Below the pieces are notes generated by a model. That model had not been told where the DNA came from. It saw only the letters and a list, made by a program, of their open reading frames with translations, and did no database searches. From Undaria pinnatifida (lineage: Eukaryota; Sar; Phaeophyceae; Laminariales; Alariaceae), in assembly GCA_012845835.1 (NCBI GenBank), contig JABAKD010000006.1:6316318-6380317 (forward strand): DNA of 64,000 bases, given 5' to 3'. Each line of letters begins with the position of its first letter. Positions within the stretch are counted from its first letter, which is position 1. The position numbers were made by a program, and so were the translations under genes. This document shows positions 1-9,628 of this stretch, piece after piece.

Positions 1-2048
1 GGGCTGCTAGGCCGCTCGCACGTCGATGAGGCGGCGCCTACCGATAGCATACGATCCAACACGTCACGACGGATGAAGGTTTGGGGGGAGCCAGTGTCAA
101 GCAGCGCTGTACATATGTAGGGCGCAATAGCGCCCCCTCCGCTATGTATTGCAATATCGGTAGTGAAAGAATCGTCGTCCAGCGTCACGGTACCCCCAAC
201 GAGGCAGGGGCCATGTTCTGGCAGTGCGCGGTCTGAGGCGCCGCGAGAAGCTACCGCCAAAACCTCCGGGCTTTGATCGGCGGGTGTACCCGAAAAATAG
301 GCCGAAGGAGGGCCTTGGGCAGCGCCGACCGCGGTCCCCAAACGCGACTGCTGAGCGGACGAAATTTCATGGATTCCAGCATTCCCGGTGGGCCTGCGGA
401 ATCGACGAGGGGAGGCCGGGTGTGGCGATCCGTCCTCGCAGTCGCGAATTGCTTCGCGAACGGCAGAGAGTGCCTCACCGAGAAAATTTTTTCCTCTCCA
501 CTTGTGTGGATCCTTGGCGTGGGGGTCGTCCGCCCGGAGACCTATACCCCACACAGTGTCTAGAGGACTGGCCTCTGCCAGAAATTTGTTGCCAGTGCTC
601 AAAAGGTGATTTTTCATGGCTGGGTTCTGCGTAAATTTGGCATAGTTGCCAGATAACACGGCATTTTGCTTCTCCCTGTCCCAAACGGCGGCGTCAAAAT
701 TGCGCACGCCTCGACCGACGCGTTTGTGTGTGCTGGGGTCAGACGATGACATGATGAGCTCCACTGCGCGATGGTCTTTAAAAAGCCGAGCCTTTTCAGC
801 CATCATAAACTGCTCCGCGCAAGAATATGAGACGTCGTCGACGACAAACGACGAAGGAGACCACTGCGAGAAAAAGGACGGCGGCTGCCAGAACAACACT
901 ACTTTGTCTGTAGAGTATTCGAGGGAAGGGTCAAAAGTCGACGGTGCCAACCCGTCGGAGGCCGTGTTAGGCATATGAGCTTGTAATGTCCCCGTCTGGG
1001 GACACCAGTCTCTGGCACTTTGGGCCTGCAGCGTCCCCGTCTGAGGACGCCCGGCCTCGGGAGCACGGCGCGAGCCCGAACCCACGGGTGGTCGCGTCGT
1101 GGCCTTGTCGCTCTTTGGCGTAAAATCGCAAGGAACTGCTCTCACTGCACCCGAAGGGACAGGGGGCTCGGAGCTGTTACTGCTTGACGAGAGGCGCGAT
1201 TCTTCCGTATCTTCACGGGAATAGCGTCCAGCTGATCGGGCTGGAGGCCGTGGCGTCACCACGGGCCCGTTGCGCAGTGTCGGATCTATATCCTGTGCCA
1301 CTGGGGCAGACGTAGCCTGATGCACGTGGGTTAGCGTGCTTAACGACGGAGCAGGGCCCGTAGACCCTGTGGGCGTCTTCGAGAGCGGGGCTCGGGCAAG
1401 TGGAAATAAATTCTTCGCCCGAGAGGGCTCCTTCCCGTTAGCCCTCTTGGAGGAGAGAGACGAGGTAGCTAAGCTTGTCGGCTCCTCCTTGATGGGAAAA
1501 AGGATAGAACGCCCGCTACTATCGCGAGGAGACACCGACTCAAATCTTGGAAAAGATCTCGGTGCATATGGGTTGGCTTTCCCACACCTCAAGCCAACCG
1601 CCGCTTTACGGTCAGAAAGAGGCGGAGACGAACCCGTTCGCGTATGGAGGCGACGCGTCGTCGCCGCAGTTGTCTTGCTGCGCGACGCGTGCCTGAGGGG
1701 AGCGTGCAAGGTGCAGGCTCCTGAGTCATGGTTAAGGGGGGCAGCGTTAGGGGCGCGTGCCTCCGTTGTCGAGCTTGAGCCACGGCAGGGGTTAACGGCG
1801 TTGGAAGCACTGGTCCCCATTGCCGAACTCGGACCATGATCGAGGGGGGCGTCACTGTGGGCGCGCACCCCCTTCGTAGAAAATGTAGCCTGGCTGGGGG
1901 GGGGGCATACTGGGAGCCCTGGTCCCCACCGCCGGCACTGCGCCGTGAAAGTCATCAGGCGACGTAGGAGCCCTTGGGCTCTTGACAGAAGTAATTTGTG
2001 CCGCGCCACGTGTAAGGCGAACGACAGGCACACGAGCATCTTGTGAAA
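1..2048 (-). CDS. pol: Pol-like polyprotein, N-terminal part: disordered region, NADAR domain, aspartic protease (partial)
   Basis: This frame is open from just after a TGA at 2,049-2,051 to the window edge, giving at least 682 codons without a stop. It has no obvious own start and is probably made as a Gag fusion. Roughly residues 1-380 are rich in Ser, Pro, Thr and Arg and look disordered; a PQTGTLQA octapeptide occurs twice near residues 335-355. Residues about 386-535 form a full NADAR-type domain (separate entry). Residues about 625-660 form a retropepsin-like protease core, with the strand VTLDDD followed by the catalytic motif ALLDTGSPQTFI; the Asp codon is at 96-98. Retropepsins cut the retroelement polyprotein and work as dimers. 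The open frame with preserved catalytic motifs argues that this part is not badly decayed. The rest of pol lies outside the window. Confidence 0.85.
444..893 (-). other. NADAR (YbiA/COG3236-type) domain inside the retrotransposon polyprotein
   Basis: The translation shows the family's conserved blocks in the right order and spacing over 150 residues. They are an N-terminal FWQPPSFFSQW, then YSCAEQFMMAEKARLF (780-827), GRGVRNFD, GNYAKFTQNP (621-650), LLSTG, EASPLDTVWGIGL (537-575) and WRGKNFLGEAL followed by VREAIR. These blocks are the diagnostic signature of NADAR proteins such as E. coli YbiA. Family members are reported to act on N-glycosidic bonds (riboflavin pathway intermediates), and bacterial NADARs paired with DarT1 toxins remove ADP-ribose from guanine in nucleic acid. 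Nothing here shows which substrate this copy uses. All conserved blocks are intact, so activity is plausible. A role in removing host ADP-ribosylation from the element's RNA or cDNA is my inference. Confidence 0.93.
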
Positions 2049-2115
2049 TCAAAGGAAGTGTCCCCGACAGTGCCGTCGGCGTACGGGTCGGGTGTGCCGT
2101 ACCGCCGTCGCCCTG
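1852..2115 (-). other. In-frame extension of gag after its UGA (possible readthrough segment)
   Basis: After the gag stop (TGA at 2,116-2,118) the same frame stays open for 87 codons to a second TGA at 1,852-1,854. The sequence after the first stop reads UGA CAG GGC. The extension looks like coding sequence (for example PTSPDDFHGAVPAVGT) and ends at a proline stretch encoded by a run of ten C (plus-strand G10 at 1,896-1,905). The pol frame is open on both sides of this run, and removing one C would join the two frames. Either programmed recoding (readthrough plus +1 shift) or two disabling mutations could explain this. Confidence 0.5.
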
Positions 2116-5067
2116 TCAGTTGCCAGTGCGAAAGGTACCTGGTTGGCGCGCGTTGGGGTTTCCGCTCGGATTGTGGGTTGCCCTGAAACGTTTCCCCGGA
2201 GCAGACACGGAAGTCGAGGAGGCTGATGAGGGCGGGACAGAACCTTGTTGGCCAGGCGTGTATGTGCTGTTGTTGTTACCGCTGTGGCTGTTTGTCTGTC
2301 CCTGGTCCCGTGGGTACCCTCGTGATTGGTTTGAACGATTTCGGCGATTTTTGTTGTACGTTTGCGAGCGACAAGAGCGTCCGTCGCGGCGGTAGCTAAC
2401 CATACGTGCTTGCCACCGTCGGAAAACGTCATCATCGCCAAGTTGGCCAAGTTCAGGGTTTAGACAGCCGCTGGCGTTGATAAAGGGATGCCTACAGTTG
2501 CGTAAGGAATGAGTGTCTTCGTGACAGTTGAGGCAATGACCCCTGTTTTCTCGGAGAGCCGCGGCGCGGGCAGAGGGCGTGAGGAGGCCGCTCCAGAGGG
2601 GAGGGTCGTCGGTCTTAAACGAGGCACTAACAGCGAAAACTTCTGCATAGTGTTGTTCTTCTAGGGGCCAGCAGTTGGACATTTTGTCGAGCCAGGGGTC
2701 GGTGGAAGCAACAATCGGCATGACAATCGGATTATGGCTCGAACCCGTCTGCCAAGAAGGCGACTGAGACAGCACTCGGCCCTGGCCGCGCCCATGAACG
2801 GCGGGCCGGGGCCCCGACGGGGCGGATGACCGCGATCCCGTCGAAGAAACAGGTAGAGTAAAATGTTTTTCGCCGTTGACGGCAGGTGTCTTATTATGCG
2901 CCAAGTCACTGAACGCTTTCCACATGGCATCTAACGAGGCGTATGGCCGTGGGTCCGTAGCCTTCGAGCCAGGGTATAACGTAGGCATGAGCGTCGGAAA
3001 CTGCTCGTTGACCGCCATCCTAACCACCTCCAGCACGACATCCGTCCCCGGGGACAAAACACGCTCACTCCCCGTGACTGCCGATACTAGCACACGGAAC
3101 TCCCGACTGAAATCAGAAAAAGGCGTGCCGTTACACACTCCAAAAGTATGCAACTTAGTGTAGCCTTCGCCCGTGTCGACCCGGTCAAAGTGTGTCACGA
3201 GCAGGCGTAGCAGGAGGGTGAGAGCCTCGGGCCCAGATGCTCCTCCGTCCAACGCTCTTGACACCTGTCCAAACAAATCGTCGATCAAGGTGGTCATGCG
3301 AGCGGTCGTGGGCCTGTCAGGTGTTATGGCACGGTTGAATGCCAGGCGGAGGGGGTGGATCCAACCGGGAACCCACGTGGGGGCACGTACACCCTCTTGG
3401 CAACGGTCGTCACAGCGCATGAGTATGTCAGTCATGGCAGACCGAACCGAACGTGTGAGTTGCTGGGTGCCGTCAGACTTGTTCAAAGAGGCGGGGAACG
3501 GTAGCACAGAAATGCGTGATACGTCCTTGTGGGAGAGCTTAACATAGGCGCGCCTAACCGAGTCATCGAGCGTGGATTTAGCTAGAGCCGCGGCGGTAGC
3601 AAGTTCGGCGGTACGCTCGCGAGCCAAATCCGAAGAAACAGGCTTGGTGTGGTCACCCGACACAGTAAGTTTGCTCAGCCGGTCGGCGGACGAGGCAATA
3701 TCCACCAGAGAAGGAGTTACTTGCCTCCTGCCAGCTACCACGGTCACCTCGCCGTGGTCCGTGTTGGAGCTCGAAGACGAGCGGGAGGACGTTGACGACC
3801 CGTCCCACGCTGAGGGCCCTCGTGTGCTGTTTCGCCGTCCTCCGGTGCCTCCTCCCGAGCTGCGACCGCCGCCCCGGTTGGTTCGGGCCTGGTTGCTTCC
3901 TTGGCGGCGCTGTGGGCCACCACCAGTACCCGACGCTCCTCCCGCGCTTCCACCACCGTTGCCACCACCGCGACGGTTGTGGTGGCCACCACTCCCACCG
4001 TTTTCCCCGTTTCCCCCACTCTGGCCGCCACCACCCCCGGAGTTGCCACCTCCACGGTTGCGGTCCCCCCGATCACGGCTGCCACCGCGCCGCTGTTTGG
4101 TGGAGCGCCTTCCTTCCAGCGCTTCCTTTGGAGTCGGCCACAGGACTGGGTCAGGGGCGTCGTCGTGGGCCAATCTTAAGGCTTTGACCAAAGCGAGGGT
4201 AGGTGCTCGCCTCATCTGCCCGAAGGCGGACGAGTTGTCCCGGCGAGCCCAGACTGCTCCGACCGAAAGGTCTTCCGCCTTGAACGACGACCGTCGCTCT
4301 GAAGTTAGAAGGGCCTTGGCCGCTGCTATCACCGCCTCCGCCAGATGCGCCGAGAACTCGACCCTCGGCGTGGTAGCCATGTATTGGACGCTGCCAGACA
4401 TGAAAACGTCGTCCCCGGGTCGTGTATCTTGGGAGGCAACACTCAGCGGGCGCGCCGAGGAAGGAGCAGCTCTCGCCGGAGTCGATGTAGCTGAGAGGGC
4501 AACGGCTTGGCGTGCCCTTTCGACCGCACGGGATGCCTCACGAGCAGCGGCTCTCGCCTGGTCGATGGCGTGATCCTCACGGCGTCGACGTTCGTCGTCT
4601 AACCGTTTGCGTTCCTCTCGTCGAAGCAGGGTCGCGTTGGCTTCGTCGAGAGCTCTTTGGGCCCGAGAAATTTCAGACTCTGAGTCTGAGGGGCCAGCAT
4701 GGGAGCGCTGGTCTCCGTAGCTCTGGGGAAGGCGCTCTGTCGAGCGCGGAGAGGTCTGATGTCGACGGTGGTGCTCTGAGGACAGCTGGAGATGCTCCCT
4801 CGAGGCTGGGGATATTTGTCGTCGTGATGTCTCCGCACCCGGTAGGAGTTTTTCCGCCTCGTCGACCGGCGAGTCGGGGTGGTCGGACCGTGTGCCGTGT
4901 TGTTGACTGGTGTTGGAGTCACTATCGTCGTCCAGGTTTTCGGCGCGTCCACCTCGTCTCGATTCGCGGGACCTCGAGCGTTCCCGTCCTTCTCCCTGGG
5001 CCTCCTGGATGAGGCGCGCGGAGGACCGCAGCCTGCCCGAGTAGCCCCCATCGTCGCTGGTGGACAT
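2116..5067 (-). CDS. gag: Gag-like capsid/nucleocapsid protein of an LTR retrotransposon
   Basis: The ORF encodes 983 residues from an ATG at 5,065-5,067. The N-terminus (1-130) is charged and Ser/Arg-rich. Residues about 133-189 are Ala/Arg/Glu-rich with heptad-like spacing and may form a coiled coil. Residues about 325-415 are a Gly/Arg/Asn-rich tract with many GGG and RGG steps, typical of RNA-binding disordered regions. Residues about 500-730 are mostly helical in character and contain the stretch GTPFSDFSREFRVLVS, resembling the capsid region of retrotransposon Gag. A classical zinc knuckle, CLNCHEDTHSLRNC (C-X2-C-X4-H-X4-C), lies at residues 845-858 (2,494-2,535) and would bind the element's RNA. 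A polar Asn/Gln/Ser tail follows. It is long for a Gag mainly because of the N-terminal disordered half. Long open frames on the opposite strand are shadows of the GC-rich codons. Confidence 0.88.
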   Translation of the reverse strand: MSTSDDGGYSGRLRSSARLIQEAQGEGRERSRSRESRRGGRAENLDDDSDSNTSQQHGTRSDHPDSPVDEAEKLLPGAETSRRQISPASREHLQLSSEHHRRHQTSPRSTERLPQSYGDQRSHAGPSDSESEISRAQRALDEANATLLRREERKRLDDERRRREDHAIDQARAAAREASRAVERARQAVALSATSTPARAAPSSARPLSVASQDTRPGDDVFMSGSVQYMATTPRVEFSAHLAEAVIAAAKALLTSERRSSFKAEDLSVGAVWARRDNSSAFGQMRRAPTLALVKALRLAHDDAPDPVLWPTPKEALEGRRSTKQRRGGSRDRGDRNRGGGNSGGGGGQSGGNGENGGSGGHHNRRGGGNGGGSAGGASGTGGGPQRRQGSNQARTNRGGGRSSGGGTGGRRNSTRGPSAWDGSSTSSRSSSSSNTDHGEVTVVAGRRQVTPSLVDIASSADRLSKLTVSGDHTKPVSSDLARERTAELATAAALAKSTLDDSVRRAYVKLSHKDVSRISVLPFPASLNKSDGTQQLTRSVRSAMTDILMRCDDRCQEGVRAPTWVPGWIHPLRLAFNRAITPDRPTTARMTTLIDDLFGQVSRALDGGASGPEALTLLLRLLVTHFDRVDTGEGYTKLHTFGVCNGTPFSDFSREFRVLVSAVTGSERVLSPGTDVVLEVVRMAVNEQFPTLMPTLYPGSKATDPRPYASLDAMWKAFSDLAHNKTPAVNGEKHFTLPVSSTGSRSSAPSGPRPAVHGRGQGRVLSQSPSWQTGSSHNPIVMPIVASTDPWLDKMSNCWPLEEQHYAEVFAVSASFKTDDPPLWSGLLTPSARAAALRENRGHCLNCHEDTHSLRNCRHPFINASGCLNPELGQLGDDDVFRRWQARMVSYRRDGRSCRSQTYNKNRRNRSNQSRGYPRDQGQTNSHSGNNNSTYTPGQQGSVPPSSASSTSVSAPGKRFRATHNPSGNPNARQPGTFRTGN

Positions 5068-5239
5068 GGTGCCTAGGAGCAGTGAAGGGGGGGGGGATAC
5101 GAACGGCGCGTGAAGAAGCTATGGAGACAGATAAATTGTTGTGGTGTTCCTGCTCCAAGGGGCGGTATATCTGTGTTTCAGCAAACAGCAACAATATGGG
5201 CCTTAAAGCCGTCCAGCCTTAGTGATGGTAGCAGCCACG
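5068..5239 (-). other. Presumed 5' leader of the retrotransposon
   Basis: This is the stretch between the tandem-repeat zone and the gag start. A run of nine G on the plus strand (C on the transcript strand) sits about 20 bases before the gag ATG. A TTGGAGCAGGAACACC segment (minus strand, near 5,140-5,160) is vaguely like a primer-binding site, but it does not follow a CA-ended LTR and I do not call it. Confidence 0.35.
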
Positions 5240-5463
5240 TCAACTAGCCGTATAAGAGGAGTACAGCAGTAACAAGGTACCAATCATCATAACCGCAACA
5301 TAAGAGCAGCGCCCAGTCTGACCGTAGGGTATATGGGTAACGCCCGCACGACCCGCAGCACAAGGAGCCAAAACTGGGCAGCACTGACCCCAACCGCAGT
5401 GCAGGGGGTGCAACACAGTAAGGGTACGTCTGCAGCCATCGCACTTAAACAGGCATCATTCGA
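5240..5463. repeat. Decayed copies of the 84-bp repeat (gag-proximal edge)
   Basis: Degenerate segments keep parts of the unit, such as GGGCAGCA followed by a pyrimidine-rich stretch and a GCACAGT- or ACACAGT-like word, but spacing and sequence drift. No gene is seen. Confidence 0.5.
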
Positions 5464-7411
5464 CCTAGGCTGGGGGAGGTAGCACAGGAGAGCGTCGCCC
5501 AAAACGCCCACGCTCATCGGACCAAAACAGGCAGCATTTACCCTAGGTGTAGTGTAGGGGTGGAAGCACAGTGTAAGATCGCCCAACACGCCGTCGCTCA
5601 TCGCACCAAAACAGGCAGCATTTACCCTAGGTGTAGTGTAGGGGTGGAGCACAGTGTAAGATCGCCCAACACGCTGACACTCAGCGCACCAAAACGGGCA
5701 GCATTTACCCTAGGTGTAGTGTAGGGGTGGAAGCACAGTGTAAGATCGCCCAACACGCTGACACTCATCGCACCAAAACGGGCAGCATTTACCCTAGGTG
5801 TAGTGTAGGGGGGGAGCACAGTGAAAGATCACCCAACACGCTGACACTGATCGCACCAAAACGGGCAGCTTTTAACCTAGGTGTAGTGTAGGGGTGGAAG
5901 CAGAGTGTAAGATCGCCCAACACGCTGACACTGATCGCACCAAAACGGGCATCATTTACCCTAGGTGTAGTGTAGGGGTGGAAGCACAGTGAAAGATCGC
6001 CCAACACGCTGACACTCGTCGCACCAAAACGGGCAGCATTTACCCTAGGTGTAGTGTAGGGGTGGAAGCAGAGTGTAAGATCGCCCAACACGCTGACACT
6101 CATCGCACCAAAACGGGCAGCATTTACCCTAGGTGTAGTGTAGGGGGGGGAACACAGTGTAAGATCGCCCAACACGCTGACACTCATCGCACCAAAACGG
6201 GCAGCATTTAACCTAGGTGTAGTGTAGTGGTGAAATCACAGTGTAATATCGCCCAACACGCTGACACTCATCGCACCAAAACGGGCAGCATTTACCCTAG
6301 GTGTAGTGTAGGGGGGGGAGTACAGTGAAAGATCGCCCAACACGCTGACACTCGTCGCACCAAAACGGGCAGCATTTACCCTAGGTGTAGTGTAGGGGTG
6401 GAAGCACAGTGTAAGATCGCCCAACACGCTGACACTCATCGCACCAAAACGGGCAGCATTTACCCTAGGTGTAGTGTAGGGGGGGGAGCACAGTGTAAGA
6501 TCGCCCAACACGCTGACACTCATCGCACCAAAACGGGCAGCATTTAACCTAGGTGTAGTGTAGGGGTGGAAGCACAGTGTAAGATCGCCCAACACGCTGA
6601 CACTCATCGCACCAAAACGGGCAGCATTTACCCTAGGTGTAGTGTAGGGGGGGGAGCACAGTGGAAGATCGCCCAACACGCTGACACTCGTCGCACCAAA
6701 ACGGGCAGCATTTACCCTAGGTGTAGTGTAGGGGTGGAAGCACAGTGTAAGATCGCCCAACACGCTGACACTCATCGCACCTAAACGGGCAGCATTTACC
6801 CTAGATGTAGTGTAGGGGGGGGAACACAGTGTAAGATCGCCCAACACGCTGACACTCATCGCACCAAAACGGGCAGCATTTAACCTAGGTGTAGTGTAGC
6901 GGTGGAAGCACAGTGTAAGTTCGCCCAACACGCTGACACTCGTCGCACCAAAACGGGCAGCATTTACCCTAGGTGTAGTGTAGGGGTGGAAGCACAGTGT
7001 AAGATCGCCCAACACGCTGACACTCATCGCACCAAAACGGGCAGCATTTACCCTAGGTGTAGTGTAGGGGGGGGAGCACAGTGTAAGATCGCCCAACACG
7101 CTGACACTCATCGCACCAAAACGGGCAGCATTTAACCTAGGTGTAGTGTAGGGGTGGAAGCACAGTGTAAGATCGCCCAACACGCTGACACTTATCGCAC
7201 CAAAACCGGCAGCATTTACCCTAGGTGTAGTGTAGGGGGGGGAGCACAGTGAAAGATCGCCCAACACGCTTACACTCGGTGCACCAAAACGGGCAGCATT
7301 TACCCTAGGTGTAGTGTAGGGGTGGAAGCACAGTGTAAGATCGCCCAACACGCTGACACTCATCGCACCAAAACGGGCAGCATTTACCCTAGGTGTAGTG
7401 TAGGGGGGGGG
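5464..7411. repeat. Tandem array of an 84-bp unit, about 23 copies
   Basis: The word CCTAGGTGTAGTGTAGGGG recurs every 83-84 bases from 5,464 to 7,388. Each unit then has an AGCACAGTGTAAGATCGCC block, a CAACACGCTGACACTCATCG block and an ACGGGCAGCATTTA block. Two unit types tend to alternate, one with GGGGTGGAAGC and one with a pure G run (GGGGGGGGAGC), giving a higher-order period near 168. Eighty-four is a multiple of three, so reading frames stay open through the array. The largest covers 6,236-7,915 on the minus strand (559 residues, a 28-residue peptide repeat) and is probably a by-product of the period rather than a gene. Confidence 0.95.
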
Positions 7412-8060
7412 ACACAGTGAAAGATCGCGCAGCCAACCGTATAAAAATGGGCAGCATCTGCCCCCACAGTAGTGTAGTGGGGGGTAGGACAGTATGCGTT
7501 CGCGCACCAACCGTATATTAAAAAAAACGGGCAGTATAACCCCCCCAACGAAGTAGTTTCCCCCGACCGCACTAAAGGGGGACGGTCGCGCCTGCAGTAG
7601 TGCTGATTGCTGCAGTATCACTGCTGTGTTCACAGGTAACGGTAATTTCAACCGCACCAAGATGGGTAGTGTAGTACCAACACCAGCTGTAGAAAAATGT
7701 GCACGCCCACAGTCAAATAGAAAGGCTGTTTGCCCCCAAAAGTACCGCATTAAACGGGCTGTTCTCCACTGCACTAGTAAAAACTGTGAAGCGCAGTATC
7801 TCCGCGAACTGTGTAGTAAGCGCTCTGTAACGGGCAGTAGCTGTCCGAACATGTGCAGAGAAGAAGAAAAAAAAATTTCCAGCGTAGACCCTAGCAATAT
7901 CGTGAAGGGCAGCACATGTACGGGCAGGAAGACGGCCTAACGCCCGTACAGCTGATAAAAAAAATCCGTACCCGCTCCCACCGATAAAGGGACAGTTACG
8001 TTGACAGCAGTGCGGAGTGCCGCACGGTCACAGCTGTGCATACACAGAAAGTGGTATTAT
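7412..8060. repeat. Decayed repeat-like zone beyond the 84-bp array
   Basis: Pieces of the array unit recur in altered form (ATGGGCAGCATCTGCCCCC, AACGGGCAGTATAACCCCCC, ATGGGTAGTG), fading towards 8,060. It probably represents old copies at the distal edge of the array. No convincing gene is present. Confidence 0.4.
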
Positions 8061-9087
8061 AGTCCCCGCGTACCCATGAATGGGAGAATATAGGGCATCG
8101 CACATACCAACAGCCTTGCCCAAACAGCCAGCACAGAGTTTCAGCGTTCACTAGGTTCAAGTTCTAGTCACGGAGGGGCCAGGACGAAAAAAAAACTCTC
8201 GAATCGAACTTGCAAGGAGCACTCGCACAGCAGTGGGGGGTGTCAGAGCTGCGGTGCTGTAACTGTGGACGCTGGGGCAGTGAAGGGTCGAGCTATGTGG
8301 TGTATGAGCAGGAGCAAAGTAGGCGGCTTGGCTGCTGTACAGTGACTTCTACAGCAGAGAATCCGGCGGTATATGGCAGGCATTGACAGCGAGCCCATTG
8401 TGCTGCACTGTAGTTGGCACCTCTGCAAAAATGATGGTGGTTGAAGCTACGCGACGGACAGCAGTAGTGGAACGCTGTTGATCGAGAAAGATCGGAGAGG
8501 GGTCCGAGGTGCCAAATTCGTAGCTGGTACTAATTTCGGCAGAAAGGGGGCACAAGGGCTGCTGCTTGTTCGACGCACAAGAATGATCGACGTACGTACT
8601 GAAACCCATACGATAACGCGTGTACTGGAAAATTTGCCAAACGAAAAAGCATAAACATTCCACGAGCACCGCCTGTTTCTTCCCAGGTAGATCACAAAGG
8701 AGGAGCCCCGACATGAGCTCCTAGAGCACGGTGCCCGTAGTCCAAGGGGTCCCGCGAAGGACGGTCTGGCACCGACAGCAAGGATGTGCTGGGCGAGGGG
8801 CTCTCTCAGCGAGCGAAGTCCCCTTCGAATGTCATTCGAAGGGTTGATTCCAGTATGCTTGTCCGTGGCATGTCGTGCATATGCCTCCGAGCCCCAAAGC
8901 GCGAAAAAAAAAGTACGAGTCGATGGCCGATCTTGGGGCTTGTGCTGGCAACTCGCGGATATGTGCTGTGCAACATGCTGGCAGAGCGCGGAGCAAACAA
9001 GTCTGATGGGTGGGGCTCGGGCAGTTCCTCTGCGGAGTGGTCTATGACCAGCTGGCGGTGAACTGATGCGGCCAAAGGCCGGGACGA
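8061..9087. other. No recognisable gene
   Basis: Overlapping open frames exist on both strands (the longest, 237 codons, at 8,447-9,160 on the minus strand), but none shows a domain, a consistent codon preference or a family signature. The only structure noted is the hairpin at 8,821-8,843. Confidence 0.5.
8821..8843. other. Near-perfect 23-base inverted repeat
   Basis: CCCTTCGAATG and CATTCGAAGGG are exact complements separated by a single base. Its role is unknown. Confidence 0.6.
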
Positions 9088-9281
9088 AGGGTGTGCTCCG
9101 AAGAGCAGTGTCGTCCGCCCGTACTCGGAAAGTGTCCTCTGTGTGGTGCGTGCCCAGCAACCAACAGGAGGGACCAAAATTCGAGACGAGGAATGTGCTC
9201 CGCAGAGCAGTGTCGTCCGCACGTACTTGGAAGTTGTCGTCCGTGTGGTACGTGCGCGGCGACCAACAGGAGGGGCCCCTG
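9088..9281 (+). repeat. 105-bp direct duplication with conserved cysteine codons
   Basis: The block starting GTGTGCTCCGAAGAGCAGTG recurs 105 bases later with about 85-90 percent identity by eye. On the plus strand both copies read C-X4-C-X7-C-X2-C-X2-C (for example CSEEQC, then KCPLCGAC). Every cysteine is kept while several neighbouring codons differ. The open frame 9,091-9,441 lacks a clear start context, so I annotate a repeat rather than a gene. Confidence 0.5.
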
Positions 9282-9602
9282 CCATCTCACTGCTGTTGTG
9301 GTCGCCGTTTTAGGAGGAAGGGCGCTCCCTCCATTGAGAAGCCACCCGAGAAGGAACAGGGGTTGTGGGCTCGATGGAAAGCAAAAGCAAAATCGCTACG
9401 AAAAAAAAATCGGAGAAACCGGAAGAACGCTGCCACAATAGCACATCAAGCTCGACGACGCCACTTGTGAAATTAATAGGTGGGGACACAGAGTGCCCCC
9501 TGCAGGTCTGCCAATTGAGCAGGTCTTCGGAGAGTACTCACTTTCGTTCCTTCGTAGAGATGTAGCTTTATTCGTTTCCACCAGAGCCCGGGATAGCTTC
9601 TG

Positions 9603-9628
9603 AGATCGGAGGCGCGTGCCTCCGATCT
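9603..9628. other. Perfect hairpin, 11-bp stem and 4-base loop
   Basis: AGATCGGAGGC and GCCTCCGATCT flank the loop GCGT. It lies about 100 bases outside the outer end of the left arm of the large inverted repeat. No poly-T tract follows, so I do not call a terminator. Confidence 0.6.

Larger units (their letters stand above)
1..5230 (-). mobile_element. LTR-type retrotransposon, 5' part (leader, gag, start of pol)
   Basis: Reading on the minus strand, a short leader (about 5,230 to 5,068) is followed by a Gag-like ORF and then by a pol frame containing an aspartic protease, which is the gene order of LTR retrotransposons. The element is cut by the window edge inside pol, so reverse transcriptase, RNase H, integrase and the 3' LTR are not visible. 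I could not identify a 5' LTR or a primer-binding site with confidence. The tandem array at 5.46-7.41 kb may belong to the LTR or leader, but this is inference. Because integrase is missing, the Ty3/gypsy versus Ty1/copia assignment stays open. Confidence 0.85.

Noticed and set aside
3572..4573. 333-codon open frame on the plus strand opposite gag, with other antisense frames
   Set aside because: It is a shadow of the GC-rich, low-complexity gag codons (Pro-rich where gag is Gly-rich) and has no domain of its own.
5140..5160. Possible primer-binding site TTGGAGCAGGAACACC
   Set aside because: It is not preceded by a CA-ended LTR boundary, and I could not match it to a specific tRNA 3' end.
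6236..7915. 559-codon minus-strand frame over the 84-bp array
   Set aside because: The repeat period is a multiple of three, so open frames arise automatically. The non-repeat N-terminal part has no signature, and the plus strand is open for long stretches as well.
8447..9160. 237-codon minus-strand frame
   Set aside because: No family resemblance, no start support, and it overlaps open frames on the other strand; within chance expectation for this composition.
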